Assembly (NCBI GenBank): GCA_031472005.1
Contig: PZJY01000008.1
Span: 1,364,001 to 1,428,000, forward strand
Direction of reading: 5' to 3'
From: Tetracladium setigerum
Taxonomy: Eukaryota > Ascomycota > Leotiomycetes > Helotiales
Length of the DNA: 64,000 nt
Shown here one piece after another: positions 38,165 to 50,057 of the stretch; position 1 is the stretch's first letter, and each line of letters starts with the position of its first letter. A program made the position numbers and the translations under genes. Under the pieces are notes generated by a model. It worked only from the letters and a program-made list of their open reading frames with translations, was not told the DNA's origin and ran no database searches.

Positions 38165-38945
38165 CTATGTCTCCAATTGCTTGCTCGTCCAAAACTCGAG
38201 ATCCTCCTTCTGTGCGCCTCGAACCACCACATGGATATGTTCTAATGCCCTTACACTTTGCAAGGACACCCAATTCTTGAACCACAAAACCCGATCATCG
38301 CCTAACCTCTCCACAAACGTCCGTTTCACGAATGCCTCGATGGTGTCCCTGCTCTCATCGGTTACATCACCAACCCGGTCATCGGTGGCAATAGGCGTCT
38401 TGCTCCAAATGACAATATGAGTGAGGTCGGGCGTGAAAGCGTAGGGCCAGTCATTGATGAGAATTTGGTAGTCTGCTGGGTTTTCAAACGGAGTTGAGGA
38501 TACATAGGTGAACGGAGGTGGTCCCCATGGAAGCTTGGATTGAATGAGGAAATTAGTCATGCTGCCATACTGGGCAATGATTTCGCGAGACCATGACATG
38601 TACCGACGGAGATCGGACGGTCTTCTCTTGAAGATTTCAAGCTTGTTATTGGCTGCATTATCTATTAGTTACTTGTTTGGCAGCAGAGGATGAGAGCGGT
38701 GTTCATGAGTGGGAAGAGACAAATTCGGAACATATGGATCGGCTTCGTAGAGTAGAAATTCAAGATGGGATACCCTAGAAATAGAAAACAACAGAGGATA
38801 GAAACACCAACTTACCGATGATATCCTTCAACTCTGTCCACGTGTGAAGTTGGAATTCCTCGTCGGTTTGTGACAGAACCCATCGATCAACGTCTGTCAA
38901 GGGAAATGGAGAGTCTTCTTCCTGCGGAGGCGGATTGGACCCCAT
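38165..38945 (-). CDS. DUF3605 protein, N-acetylglucosamine-induced Gig1-like
   Basis: Two exons (38816-38945 and 38165-38652) encode 205 residues from MGSNPPPQEEDSPFPLTDVD. Motifs typical of the DUF3605 family are present: a TWTELKDI region, YMSWSREI, the conserved aromatic stretch WGPPPFTYVSSTPFENPADY and NDWPYAFTPDLTHIVIWSKT, then WFKNWVSLQSVRALEHIHV near the end. Founding members are induced by GlcNAc in Candida, but the biochemical role is unknown. There is no signal peptide or membrane segment. The gene diverges from CBR1. Confidence 0.85.
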
Positions 38946-39477
38946 TTTTGTTGTACTGTGCTACCGTGATGTTCAGCCGGGACCTTTAATCCAGATTCTG
39001 GCTACAGTATATCAGATGTAGATAGATGTCTCAAGAGGAATAATGGTACTGATTGTATGCATGTACAGTACTGTGCTTTCCTAAGTCACCAACCAAGTGG
39101 GATGGATGATGTGCAAGTAACGGGAAGGGCTGCCCACATTGGGGAAAGTTGACCCCCTGCCAAACAAAGCCAGTGCCGACAGGCGAGCCGAGTCGAGGCG
39201 AAATTGTGTGTGTGGTGTGGGTGGGAAGCTACAAAAGTTCCTCAACACCACCAAATACCAAGATATCTCCGTCCTCCACCCCGGAATTCGGACCCTCAAG
39301 ACAAACTTCGACCGCCGTGGAGAAAGGCTCTCTCACACTGTCGTCAGCACACGATCAGCTCGAGCACGCGAATTTACGCATTCATTCTTCACTTTCCAAA
39401 ACCGCATCTTCACACATTCGACTGCTCCCAATCCCAACAATTTGCTGTATAGTCAACTACCTACGTAGCCAGCCAAA
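38946..39477. promoter_or_regulatory. Divergent promoter region between the DUF3605 gene and CBR1
   Basis: This is 0.5 kb of shared upstream DNA. It contains a TGTACAGTACTGTG element near 39061-39075 and an A/C-rich leader directly before the CBR1 start. There is no gene. Confidence 0.4.
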
Positions 39478-40616
39478 ATGTCAAACGAGTATTTGTCGAC
39501 GGAGTTGGTGAATGGGGTCTACATTCCCTCGGGCGTCCTCATCGCTACTGTTGCAGTTTTCAAGCTGCAATGGCTGCCATTTGCCCTTGCTGTGGTCTTT
39601 GCATACGGAGGCTTCAAGATCATAACTAAGAGTATGTGTTGACCTTCTTTTGTGGAGCTATTATGCTTCGAAAACCCCGCCGCTACATTGTGCGAATGCT
39701 AACACCCTTCCTAGAACCATTACAGCTTGCAGTTCTCAAGCCTGCGGAACTCCAGGATTTCAAACTCACTGAGAAGACCGTTATCTCGCACAATGTCGCC
39801 ATGTAAGACCACCTTTTCCCCTCCTCATACCATACCCCACAACTTACACCCCGTATAGCTACCGATTTGCCCTTCCAACTCCCACCTCGATTCTCGGTCT
39901 CCCAATCGGTCAGCACATCTCGATCGCAGCCACTCTTCCCCAACCAGATGGAGCAACCAAGGAGATCATTCGCTCATACACTCCCATCTCTGGGGACCAC
40001 CAGCCCGGCCACTTCGACCTCCTCATCAAGTCTTACCCCACTGGTAACATCTCCAAGCACATGGCCACACTCAAGGTTGGCCAGTCCATCAAGGTCAAGG
40101 GCCCAAAGGGAGCTATGGTATACACACCCAACTTGGTCCGTCATTTCGGTATGATCGCTGGAGGAACCGGCATTACACCTATGTTGCAGATCATCCGCGC
40201 TGTTATCCGTGGCAGAGCAAGTGGCGACAAGACAGAAATCGACTTGATCTTTGCGAACGTCAATGAAGAGGATATCTTGTTAAAGGAGGATTTGGATGAG
40301 TTGGCACGATCTGACAAGGGATTCCGTGTTCAATATGTTCTGAACAACCCTCCCGAGAACTGGGCCGGTGGTGTTGGATTCGTTACCCCAGAGATGATTT
40401 CAGTATGTTCTTCCTTATTATCCCTTTTTTCGTTTCTGTTCTAGTATACATACTGATATTTGACAGAAATACCTTCCAAAGGCAGCAAGTGACGTTAAGC
40501 TCCTGCTCTGTGGTCCACCACCTATGATTAGCGCTATGAAGAAGGCGGCTGTGGAGCTTGGATTTGAAAAGGCAAAGCCTGTCAGCAAGTTGGTCGATCA
40601 GGTATTTGCGTTCTAG
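39478..40616 (+). CDS. CBR1: NADH-cytochrome b5 reductase
   Basis: Four exons (39478-39631, 39715-39802, 39859-40402 and 40467-40616) give exactly 311 residues. An N-terminal hydrophobic segment (GVLIATVAVFKLQWLPFALA, near residues 18-45) would anchor it in the ER or outer mitochondrial membrane. The FAD-binding domain shows IRSYTPISGDHQPGHFDLLI, with the RxYT flavin motif. The NADH domain shows GGTGITPMLQIIRA and the CGPPPM motif near the end. The last residues (VDQVFAF) match the family's aromatic C-terminus. It transfers electrons from NADH to cytochrome b5 for lipid desaturation and sterol synthesis. It is intact and of normal length. Confidence 0.95.
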
Positions 40617-41096
40617 ATGCGTTACGTTACTTGACATACGCTACTTGACAAGAGAGGATAAATGAGCTCAAACAGACTTCAAAACAATGTCTTTCAGCTC
40701 GGGAAGAGGATTGGAGCATTAAAAAAATTTGGCTTGAAAAGAAGGAGACGCATAACATAATCTTTCAGTGGTGTGTTCTCCACAATAGAATTGGTTGTGA
40801 AGGTTCGGAAGAAGATGGCTTTCTAAATAATAAAACACAAAATTTCCACGTCTAATACTCATCCGATCATGTTCTGTACTGGTTCCCCTCCCTATGTGGC
40901 TATGGTTAGAATTGTACATGGGACGTTTTCTAGAACCTTTACTAGCCACATACGGTAGGGAGCAAGTAGGCAGGTAGGCATTTCTAACGATCAAAACCAC
41001 CATTTCCAATTATAGTCCATCTAGTTCTCCTAACGTTTTTTCGTTGATATTCTATTTTCCCCGAGCCAACAAAAGGGAAAATATCCACAAATCAAC
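40617..41096. other. Intergenic region between convergent CBR1 and neurochondrin genes
   Basis: This is 3' flank only. I see no gene, repeat or RNA. Confidence 0.5.
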
Positions 41097-43176
41097 TCAT
41101 AGATTCCCTAGATCCATCAAAACATCATCCAACAGCCCCACAAACTCTTTCCCCTCCTCCCTATCGTCCAATCCCTTAGCCAGCTTCCTTAACTCTTGAG
41201 CAAGCCCTCTCAAAGCAGGCTGCCTCGTGATAAATCGCTTCGTCATACCCCCGGATGATTTAGAAAGCAATGCCGCGGAAAGCTGCAGTGCTGCGATCAT
41301 GGATTCTAATACCATGGAAGATGGCGTTGTTGTTGGCACCTTAATGGATGTTGTGCTGGTAATGGTGTTCATCCATTCTTCTTGTGGAAATGCTGTTGAC
41401 GGGTGATCTAGTACCGCGAGGAGAACTCGCACGATCTGTGTACCTCTCGCTGCCTCCGCTGTGGCAAGAGAGGATGTATGGCTCAAATTTGTATTCGAGA
41501 CACTCTTCAATGTAGAATCCAGATCTTGCGAGAGGATATTCCATCCATCCTGCCCCAAAAAATTCTCCACCCCATCCTCGGTCGTCAGGATCCCTTCCAG
41601 AGCAAGTAAAATAGGATAGCGATACTGCAAATCCTCAAGTTTGTACAGTTCAATCAACATATCCATCAACCCCGCCGCTTCATTTCGCATATTCTCATTC
41701 TCGTCCTCACGAATCCAGATTGCCAGACCTCGAAGTCCAGCTAATATCAAAGGGTCAGAACTGACATCGTCTTTTTCCTTCAGCGAATCCCATGTGAGTG
41801 TGAGCCTGGTTCCCTCTGAGGTAGACGACGTGCCTGCGCGAGCGGAGGGGTGAAGACCAGGCGCACCGGCTACAGAGGAATCCCACCGATCGCGAAGATA
41901 TTCGATCGTGAGTGACATCGTCTCAGCCATGTCCTTTCTCAACTTTAGCAAAAGATCTGGCGGCATTGAGAAACCTGGATTGGATGGCTCCTCGTCGTCG
42001 AGACTCTTAACTAGAAAGCCGATAAAACTTGATAAGATGTCGAACGCAGCAGCAAGTCGTTGTGATATTGAGGGGTAGTCTGGACTGTTGAGTTTGGCGA
42101 GTAGAGAGGGGAAGGATGATCTAAGGTCGATGAGAAGGAGGTTTATGAAGAGGTTTGAGAAGGGTTTACTCTCTGCGCCGGCACCTGTTGTAGAGGGGCC
42201 GTCTTTGAATAGGAGTTTGGGGGTTGTTGTTGGGTATACTTGAAGTAGGGCAGAGGCTAATCTTGTGTACGCAGCTCTACCTACTGATGTTGGCCTGCTG
42301 ATGACGAGTTTTCGTAAGGCTAATATGAGACCACTGAGCCATTTTGGATTAGAGGGGATGGCCTGGAAACCGTTAGCTCTCTGTCAAGAAAGACTTCGTG
42401 TTAATGGAGAAACAATACCTCTGAAACCAGCCTTGGCAAAAGATCTCCTACCATTTCAATCAAAGTCACAGCATCTGTTGCCTTGAATGCTACCAACAGC
42501 TTTGGAATGACTTCATTAATGCTCTTTTGAACGGCTCCCGCTTCTGTAGGCTCCATAGATGCATTTGTCCACGCAAAGTTAATCACCTGGAGCGCAAGTG
42601 GTTGTGTAGTAGCGATTTCAGTTAGTGGAGATTGGTCTTCAATCTTCAGATATTCTAGAGCTCCTTCTTGCTGGCTGACAATAGACACCAGGATCTGAAG
42701 AATGAGATTGGTTGTCTCGGGGGAACTGTAATTGTATTAGCGAAGCCCATGTCCAGGAACGAAATAGTAACCGACCTATTTAATAATGCATTTACCAAAG
42801 GAGCTGTTCTTTTTGTGAGCCTACTATCTTTCCGAAGTTGCTCGGGCAGTAATATGGTGAAGGTATGGAGAACAGCTACCGCAAGATCAACCATGTCTTT
42901 CGCTTCAGCTTGACTGAGCTTCTCGTTCCGTCCAGCACGCAGTAAGCGATCGAGGAATTTTGGAGATATGCATTCCCAAAGGGTGCACAACGCCGTTGAG
43001 TCTCCGATGAGTTGTCCATTTTCAAGTACGGATTTGAGGAGAGCGAGTCCAACAAATCTTGAGGTATCATCTTTTGCCTTGAGAAGGTTTTGTATCTTTT
43101 CAAAAGATACGACGGGACCTGCTCCCGAGGTTTGGGTTTCAGAGCCCTCTTCCATTATCTTTACTTTTGGAATCAA
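41097..43176 (-). CDS. Neurochondrin family protein
   Basis: Three exons encode about 665 residues, from MIPKVKIMEEGSETQTSG (or the second Met at 43155). The body is an all-helical armadillo-like repeat protein: FEKIQNLLKAKDDTSRFVGL and LALLKSVLENGQLIGDSTAL near the N-terminus. The typical neurochondrin C-terminal block follows (LILAGLRGLAIWIREDENEN, then the RYPILLALEGILTTEDGVEN region). The last intron joins LPRLVSE to RANGFQAIPSNPKW in frame, and the other joins ALLNS to SPETTNLILQILVS. The fungal role is unknown, while the animal protein acts in signalling and neurite growth. There are no catalytic motifs. It is head-to-head with the CLC channel gene, with 190 bp between start codons, so the promoter is shared. 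Confidence 0.85.
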
Positions 43177-43366
43177 AAGTTCTTTGGCTTGTCGCGTTTT
43201 GAGTTCAATATAAAAAGATATCGACGCGAATGCTGGCTCAGCCGAAGTTTTACCGTCATCGAGTCAGCCTTGGCTTGGCCTTGCTGCTTCAACCTCCTAC
43301 ACTTCACAAGGCCACGACTCCAACGATTGCCAGCATCCACGATCACCCAGCATCAGATGTATATGT
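43177..43366. promoter_or_regulatory. Short bidirectional promoter, neurochondrin/CLC channel
   Basis: Only 190 bp separate the two divergent start codons. Both promoters and both 5' leaders must fit or overlap here. No canonical TATA box is obvious. Confidence 0.5.
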
Positions 43367-46278
43367 ATGGCTAGCTCATTTCAGGGCAATTTGCGCCCAT
43401 CAGAGCAGGCTGGCTCGTCCTCCAGCAAAAGCCCATCCTACAAGCACGCCTCAATTGAAGACGACAGCGAGAACGACGATGATCCTGTCGCAAACTACTC
43501 CAGAGACCAAACACTGCTTGCAGATGATCCCATGATAGCAAACAGCGAAGATATAGTCTCGTTCAAGCGAAAGCAGAAAAAAACAGCCGGCCAACGATTT
43601 CTGTCCGCTTTCGCGGGTACTTCCAGTCCTCGCCAGCCTTCCCCCAGCCGTGGAGGTCCAGCCTTGAATACTCGATCGCATGGTCTAAGTCCCCTCGGTG
43701 GAAATAGAGACGGGTTGAATTCCACGAGCACAAAGGATGGAGGCCATTTGGATTGGTATGTGGAGGGACCGGGTCGCAGAGTTGCCTATGAGGATATGAC
43801 CGCTATCGACTGGATCTTTGAATACACAAAGGAGAGACAACGTCTAAGGAATCTATACTCGAACGCCGTAGGACTACTCGGTTCCGCACAAAAGTTGTTT
43901 GATGCAAGTCAGGTCTGGGTAATATTGATATTGACTGGACTTGCTGCGGGGGTCTTTGCCGCCTCAATCGACATTGTGAGCGACTGGCTGGGAGATATAA
44001 AGACGGGATATTGTTCCTCCGGAGTTGATGGGGGTCGATTCCATCTAAATAGGGCTTTCTGTTGTTTTGGTTATGATGGGTTGGCTCAATGTCAAGATTG
44101 GGTTTCCTGGAGTCATGCTCTTCACGTTACATCCGCCGGAGGGACATGGTTTATCGAGTACTTCTTTTTTATTCTGTTTTCGGTAAGTCTGTTGATCCTT
44201 GCGGTGGCAAATAGAGTATTAATGGCCTATCGCAGGTTCTATTTGCAATAACTGCAAGTGTGCTCGTAGAGGAGTATGCGCTGTACGCAAAACATAGTGG
44301 CATTCCCGAAATCAAAACTGTGCTTGGAGGCTTCATAATTAAAAGGTTTATGGGAACTTGGACTCTGGCCATCAAGTCATTGGGACTCGTAGGTTAAGTC
44401 ATGCTCTAATCTAATACTCTTCTAATTTCATTAGTGTCTAGCTGTTGCTTCAGGAATGTGGCTCGGCAAGGAAGGCCCTCTTGTACATGTGGCATGCTGC
44501 TGTGCAAGCCTTTTCATGAGGGCATTTGGGAATATTAACGGCAACGAAGGTAAAACACTCTATCTTAAGTTATGAAAAACCCACTGACAATAGCAGCTCG
44601 GAAGCGTGAAGTTCTTTCTGCAGCTGCCGCGGCCGGTATTTCCGTTGCCTTTGGATCTCCTATCGGAGGTGTATTATTTAGTCTCGAAGTAAGCATAAAG
44701 TGTCAAATTTCCGGACAATTGTAACTGACCATTTTATAGCAACTATCGTACTATTTCCCAGACAAGACAATGTGGCAGAGTTTTGTCTGCGCCATGACAG
44801 CGGCTGTGACGCTGCAAGCCTTTGATCCATTCAGGAGCGGCAAGCTCGTGTTGTATCAAGTAACTTACAGTACGGGATGGCATGGATTCGAAATTGTACC
44901 CTTTGCATTATTGGGAATCTTCGGAGTAAGTGGGTTCTGTTGACAAACAACGTTTTTCTGATTTTGATAGGGCATATACGGAGGACTCTTTATCAAATTA
45001 AACATGAAAGTAGCAGAATGGAAGAAGGGAACCTCGTGGTTGCCTGGACCTGTCACCCAGGTTTTGATTGTTGCTCTTCTCACTGCTCTTATCAACTTTC
45101 CGAACTTCTATATGCGCGCGCAATCATCCGAATTGGTTTACTCGCTTTTTGCCGAATGCTCTAAGGTTCTTGACGATCAATTTGGGCTCTGTAAGACAGG
45201 GGCCGCGACTGTAGGGACGATATTCTTATTGCTGTTCGCAGCTATTCTCGGCTTCTTCCTGGCGTCCATCACTTTTGGACTTCAGATTCCAGCCGGCATT
45301 ATCCTACCTTCTATGGCAATCGGTGCTCTCTTCGGTAGAGCCGTAGGTATTGTGATGGAGATTTGGGTACACAATCATCCGACATTTTTCCCATTCAGCT
45401 CCTGCGAACCCGACGTTCCATGCGTTACGCCTGGAACTTATGCTATCATCGGCGCAGCCGCAGCGCTGGGTGGTGTTACTCGAATGACAGTGTCTATTGT
45501 TGTCATCATGTTTGAGCTTACCGGAGCTCTTACTTATGTTCTTCCGATCATGATTGCTGTCATGATAAGCAAATGGGTGGGCGACGCCTTTGGCAAAAGA
45601 GGAATCTACGAAAGTTGGATTCATTTCAACGAATACCCATTTCTCGATAACAGTGATGATACACTCATCCCTGACATCCCAGTCAGTCAGATTATGACCC
45701 GTATTGAAGATCTGGTGGTTTTGACAGCTACTGGACATACCGTGGAGTCACTGACGAACGTCCTTAAGACCCATCCTTACCGAGGCTTCCCAGTCATCTC
45801 AGACCCTAGAGAAGCAATTTTACTTGGCTACATCTCCCGTGCCGAGCTGTCCTACAATCTTCAAGCCTCCGCACAACCGCCACGATCCCTCCCTCCCGAG
45901 ACCGAGACCTTCTTTGCGCACCAGCCTATGGCCGACCCCCGAACAACACTCGACCTTCGGCCTTGGATGGATCAAACTCCAATTACTCTCCCCTCGCGAT
46001 CGAATCTTCTCCTTACAGCAAATTACTTCCAGAAACTTGGCCTTCGTTATGTGTTGTTCAGCGATAGAGGAGTCCTACAGGGTATTTTGACCAAGAAGGA
46101 TGTGTGGTATGTACTTAATGGGGCAGAAGAGACGAGGAGGACAGAAGGTGTACCAGGAGTTCCAAGTACAGGGCTGACGAGGGAGGACGGGGAGGGTGAG
46201 TCGAGGGGGTTGCTGAGGGATGAGGATGAAGCAGATACACCTATCAGGCCTCGGGAAAGAGATGTACCTATACTGTGA
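43367..46278 (+). CDS. CLC-family chloride channel/transporter with CBS pair (Gef1-like)
   Basis: Six exons encode about 880 residues. A disordered Ser/Asp-rich N-terminus precedes the CLC core. Anion-pore motifs are visible: GKEGPLVHVACC (with the gating glutamate after GK), AAAAGISVAFGSPIGGVLFS and LQIPAGIILPSMAIGALFGR. A ligand-less CBS pair follows (IPVSQIMTRIEDLVVLTATG, then GLRYVLFSDRGVLQGILTKK), and an acidic tail ends RERDVPIL. The closest functional class is yeast Gef1, an endosomal/Golgi Cl-/H+ transporter needed for copper loading and organelle acidification. Introns near 44183-44234, 44389-44435, 44551-44597, 44689-44739 and 44925-44970 are all GT-AG. The gene is intact. Confidence 0.93.
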
Positions 46279-46487
46279 TATTATTAGAATGTTTAAAATT
46301 TATGTATTCAACAACACTTAGTCTAGGCATCTTGAAAGTGGTGGGGTGCATCTGCCTCACATATAGATGCCAAGGCATGCACGGAAAGCCCGCCCCTGTA
46401 ACCTTGACTGACCTCAGAGCGTTCCGCGTGTCTGGGTCCAGGAAATATAATCAATGCGACTTCAACCATTATGACAGGCACTCAATC

Positions 46488-49460
46488 ATGGACTTCGTAA
46501 GTGCTGGGAACCTATTTCCGCCAATTTCTCATCTAATGGCGTTTACAGTGGTCGCGCTTGATAGCAGGAACCTCGCTGGGGTCCTCGGCGAGCAACAAAG
46601 CTGCAGCTAATAACCCAGAGAAACGTCTGGCACGTTTCAAGCGGGATTACAGTCAACTATTGGTACGTCTCTCTGTCGCTTTGGCAGAGCTGCCACTGAT
46701 AAAAAGCAACAGTCAATATGGCGTTCTACCCCAAACTTGCCCCGAGATCTGGACGCCGCCGACGATGTACGGAACTGTCTTCAAGATCTTACGACCACGT
46801 TGAGCGACGAATCTAGACGGCCCCTTCCGCACCCATGCATCGCTTTTGCAGCCTCGCAGCAGATCTACATATCCATTGGCAAGATTGCTGCTACGTCGTA
46901 CAACGAGGGAATAATACGAGAGGGTGTTGGCCTGTTTGCAACGTTAATTGACAGTGAGGAGGAGGATTTTGTTGAGAATGATGATTTCTCTACTAGTCTG
47001 ATGAACCTTTTGGTTCGGATTACGGGTGTCAACAGCATACGACTAGGAAGGGATACCGAGGTGGAAATCGTGGAGCTGTCCTTCAATATTACGACGAAGA
47101 TTCGATTAGATCCGGAGATTCTACCAGTATGGTTTAAGGCCCAGGAACGAGAGGATACATCAGAGGGTTCGCAAGATGCACATGAGAGGTTTACAGGAAA
47201 GACTCATAGAGAAGATTTTCCTCTTTTCTACCTCCTGATTGACTACATTCATGACGAAGGGCGAATTGGAGACTTTGCCAGGACGGGATTGCTGTATATC
47301 ATCGAAGCAGCTTCGAACTCGGTAGCCTTGGAACAATGGATTGTTGAGAGCGATCTGGCTACGATGATGGCTACTGGACTGGGAGCTCTATACTCGCAAT
47401 TGAGTAGGAAATTGGTCATCGACCATCCTCCAGACGACCTGCCTCCGATTCTTGCCCTTTCAGACTATGAACATCCAGTCACAACTTCGGAAATTGTGAG
47501 CTCGGTAGATTTCGACTTTCAGAACCACATGGAAACTTTTTTGTCTCACTTAGTATTTTGGCAGGATGTGCTGAACCACTGCAAGTCTTTGGAGGTCAAA
47601 CAAACCTTGCTAGAACATTTCCAGGTGATATTCCTACAACAGTTGCTGTACGTATACCACAGATTCTTTAAGCCAGATGCTAACGTATCTAGATATCCGT
47701 CGTTACTCGAGTCTTCGGATGTGGATGGAGGGTCGTCTGTGGCAGTCCTGACATACCTCCGCCGAGTGCTAGAAGCTTTGGATCACCCAGATATGATACA
47801 CCTCATATTGCATTACCTATTAGCTTTGCCCGATTCCAAGCCTCTTCTAACAGGATCGCGAGCGTCGGTCAGTGCTGCCAGGAAGCGGAAGTCTATGGAT
47901 CTTGCCACCATAATGGCAGCACAAATGGAAGCCTCGTCGACCCCTGCTCTATTCAATCTTGTTGATTTGATCCAAGGGAGTTTGAAGTCCGAAAATCAAC
48001 AAACCATCTCAGTAACTCTGCAACTGGTGTCTGCAATATTACGGCGTCATCACCAATACGCCGTTTCGACACTTCTTTGGACAAGTCACATCGTTTCAGA
48101 GGAACCTCTACGAACAATTGGAGCTCATGAGAAGGAGATGGATTTCTTGCTTGGTTTGGCCGGTGAGATTGGCACTGAGGATGACTTTGACGTGGTGTAC
48201 GAAAATCATGTCAAAGATTGCATGAATATTCTGGAAAGCCATCCATGCTCCATCACTCTCATTGCACCGAAATCAGTTAGTGGCATTTCCAAGATTCCAG
48301 CAGCTCAGGCAACAATTCCTGGTGCTCCAAGGGATATTCGAGCACATACATTACGGCCTGAAGATCCAATGCTCAAAACGCTCCTAGTAATACTGTCAAC
48401 TTTCTTCACAAACTCGGTTGAGACTAACCTCTCGCTGACTGGAACCATTGTCGATCTGGCTGCTTGTGGATTCATGCGAATGGATGGCTGGCTGGTCCCT
48501 GAACCCTCAGACTATCGCTACGATGTCGATGAAGAAGAAGATCCCGATACGACGGATGATGTGGACTCAATTGAGGCTATAGAGAGAGCGCAAATGCGTT
48601 CGCTACGAAACAATCGCCGAATTCCAATCTGGGAGGATGCCAAGACTCCTGCCATTCTCAAACAGCTCAGAATTCTTGTCGACCAAGTCTCAAGTTACCG
48701 TGCAGATATCCCTCGATTTGACGACATCCTCCAACGAAGGCGCGATGCTTTCCAAGCTGCAAACTCTGGAAATGCAACACCGATACCAGTTCATCAACCC
48801 CCTCCTCCTGACCTCGATACACCCGCTCGATCTCGGTCACCGGGTAAACCTTCGGCACTTGATTCTCTTGCACAACGTATCTTCGACAAAATTGACACCC
48901 CTTCCCGATCGGGATCTCCCAGAGGTCGTAGAAGTAATGACCAGAAACGAAGTTCTGGATCAAGTAACAGTGGCGTCGCTGGGTGGTCAACTCCATCGGG
49001 TCGAGGTGGTGTCCCACCTCCACAATTCCCAATGGGTTTGGAAACACCTTCGAGAGGCGCCGTGAGAGCTTTTTCTCCGAGCCCTTTGAGAAATCCGAAT
49101 ATGGACCAAGGGGTTCCTGCTAGTCAAGCTGCAGCATTCGCAGCGGTAGACCAAAGTATCCTGGCAAGAAGGGTTGGTCTTCCCAGTGTGAAAGGGGAGA
49201 TAGAGCCAATTCCCTTCCCTAAGCTCAACGCTGAAGTCAAAGCAAGAGAGGAAGGCGAGGATAAGGACGGAGAAGGAGAAGGAGATGGTGACGGGGATGA
49301 GGACGAGGCGAAGGATGAGGAGATCGAAGAAGTGGAGGAGAAGTTGGTCAGTGTCAGTCACGTCTTGACCAATGTCCTCGTGCTACAGGAGTTTTTACTA
49401 GAATTGGCAGCATTGGTACAGGTTAGAGCGGGGTTATTTGGGGAGATTAGGTTTGTTTAG
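46488..49460 (+). CDS. FHIP/RAI16-like subunit of the FTS-Hook-FHIP dynein adaptor
   Basis: The first exon is just MDF (46488-46496). After two further introns the protein continues WSRLIAGTSLGSSASNKAAA and SIWRSTPNLPRDLDAADD, about 940 residues in total. Signature blocks of the RAI16-like family are present: FARTGLLYIIEAASNSVAL, MMATGLGALYSQLSRKLVI, YPSLLESSDVDGGSSVAVLT and the C-terminal VLTNVLVLQEFLLELAALVQ. In Aspergillus and animals FHIP links early endosomes to dynein through Hook and FTS, so this protein is expected on early endosomes. A Ser/Pro/Gly-rich disordered stretch and a Glu/Asp/Gly run (EGEGDGDGDEDEAKDEE) lie near the end. A 45-bp intron at 47648-47692 is 3n long and stopless, so the unspliced frame also stays open. 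Confidence 0.87.
47648..47692 (+). other. 45-bp stopless intron in the FHIP gene
   Basis: The donor is GTACGT, the branch-like GCTAAC lies near 47679 and the acceptor is CTAG. Removing it restores the family sequence LLYPSLLESSDVDGG. Keeping it inserts 15 residues without changing frame, so gene finders may miss it. Confidence 0.7.
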
Positions 49461-50057
49461 GTAGTTTTAGTTTTGCATATGATACCTGGTTGTGCTTTGC
49501 TTGCTTGGGATTCTGTTTGGATGATGTGTTGTTGACCTGGAGGTGGTATAGAAGTTTCCCTTTATCTTACCTCTTGCAAGGCTAGCCTCACTGATTTGCA
49601 AGACAAATCATTTGAAATTGGCTTTTGTGGAAACTGAGATACATGCACAAGATCTATTCCCTCCTCCCCTTGCCATGTATTGTTGTTATCCAGCTGGATG
49701 AGGTAGGTAAGTTTGTAGCTGATTATCCCTATACCGTCTGTAAATGCTTGATAAATTACAATGACAACACATGCAATAAAATGTTATTAAAAGGCATTTT
49801 ACGAGCAATCTATTTCACCTTATATGTTAAGAACGAGTGGTACCGTGGTTTGATTCCTGGATGACTTTGTAAAATCATGTGACCTTGAGTTTGTGATAAA
49901 AGGAGAAGGCGGCGCTAGTGACGCAGCAAACGCGGCTGCCGGACTGGGTGTTGACTTTCCAGAACAAGCCCAAGCACCACTCGCAAGACAAGACCAGCTT
50001 GCGATATCCGTAACAACTTCTTCCTTTCCTCCCCAAATTATAACAACTTTTTTCAAT
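49461..50057. other. Intergenic region before clathrin light chain
   Basis: It holds the 3' flank of FHIP, then the promoter of the clathrin light chain gene, with CATGTGACC near 49878. A pyrimidine/AC-rich leader precedes the start codon. There is no gene. Confidence 0.5.
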
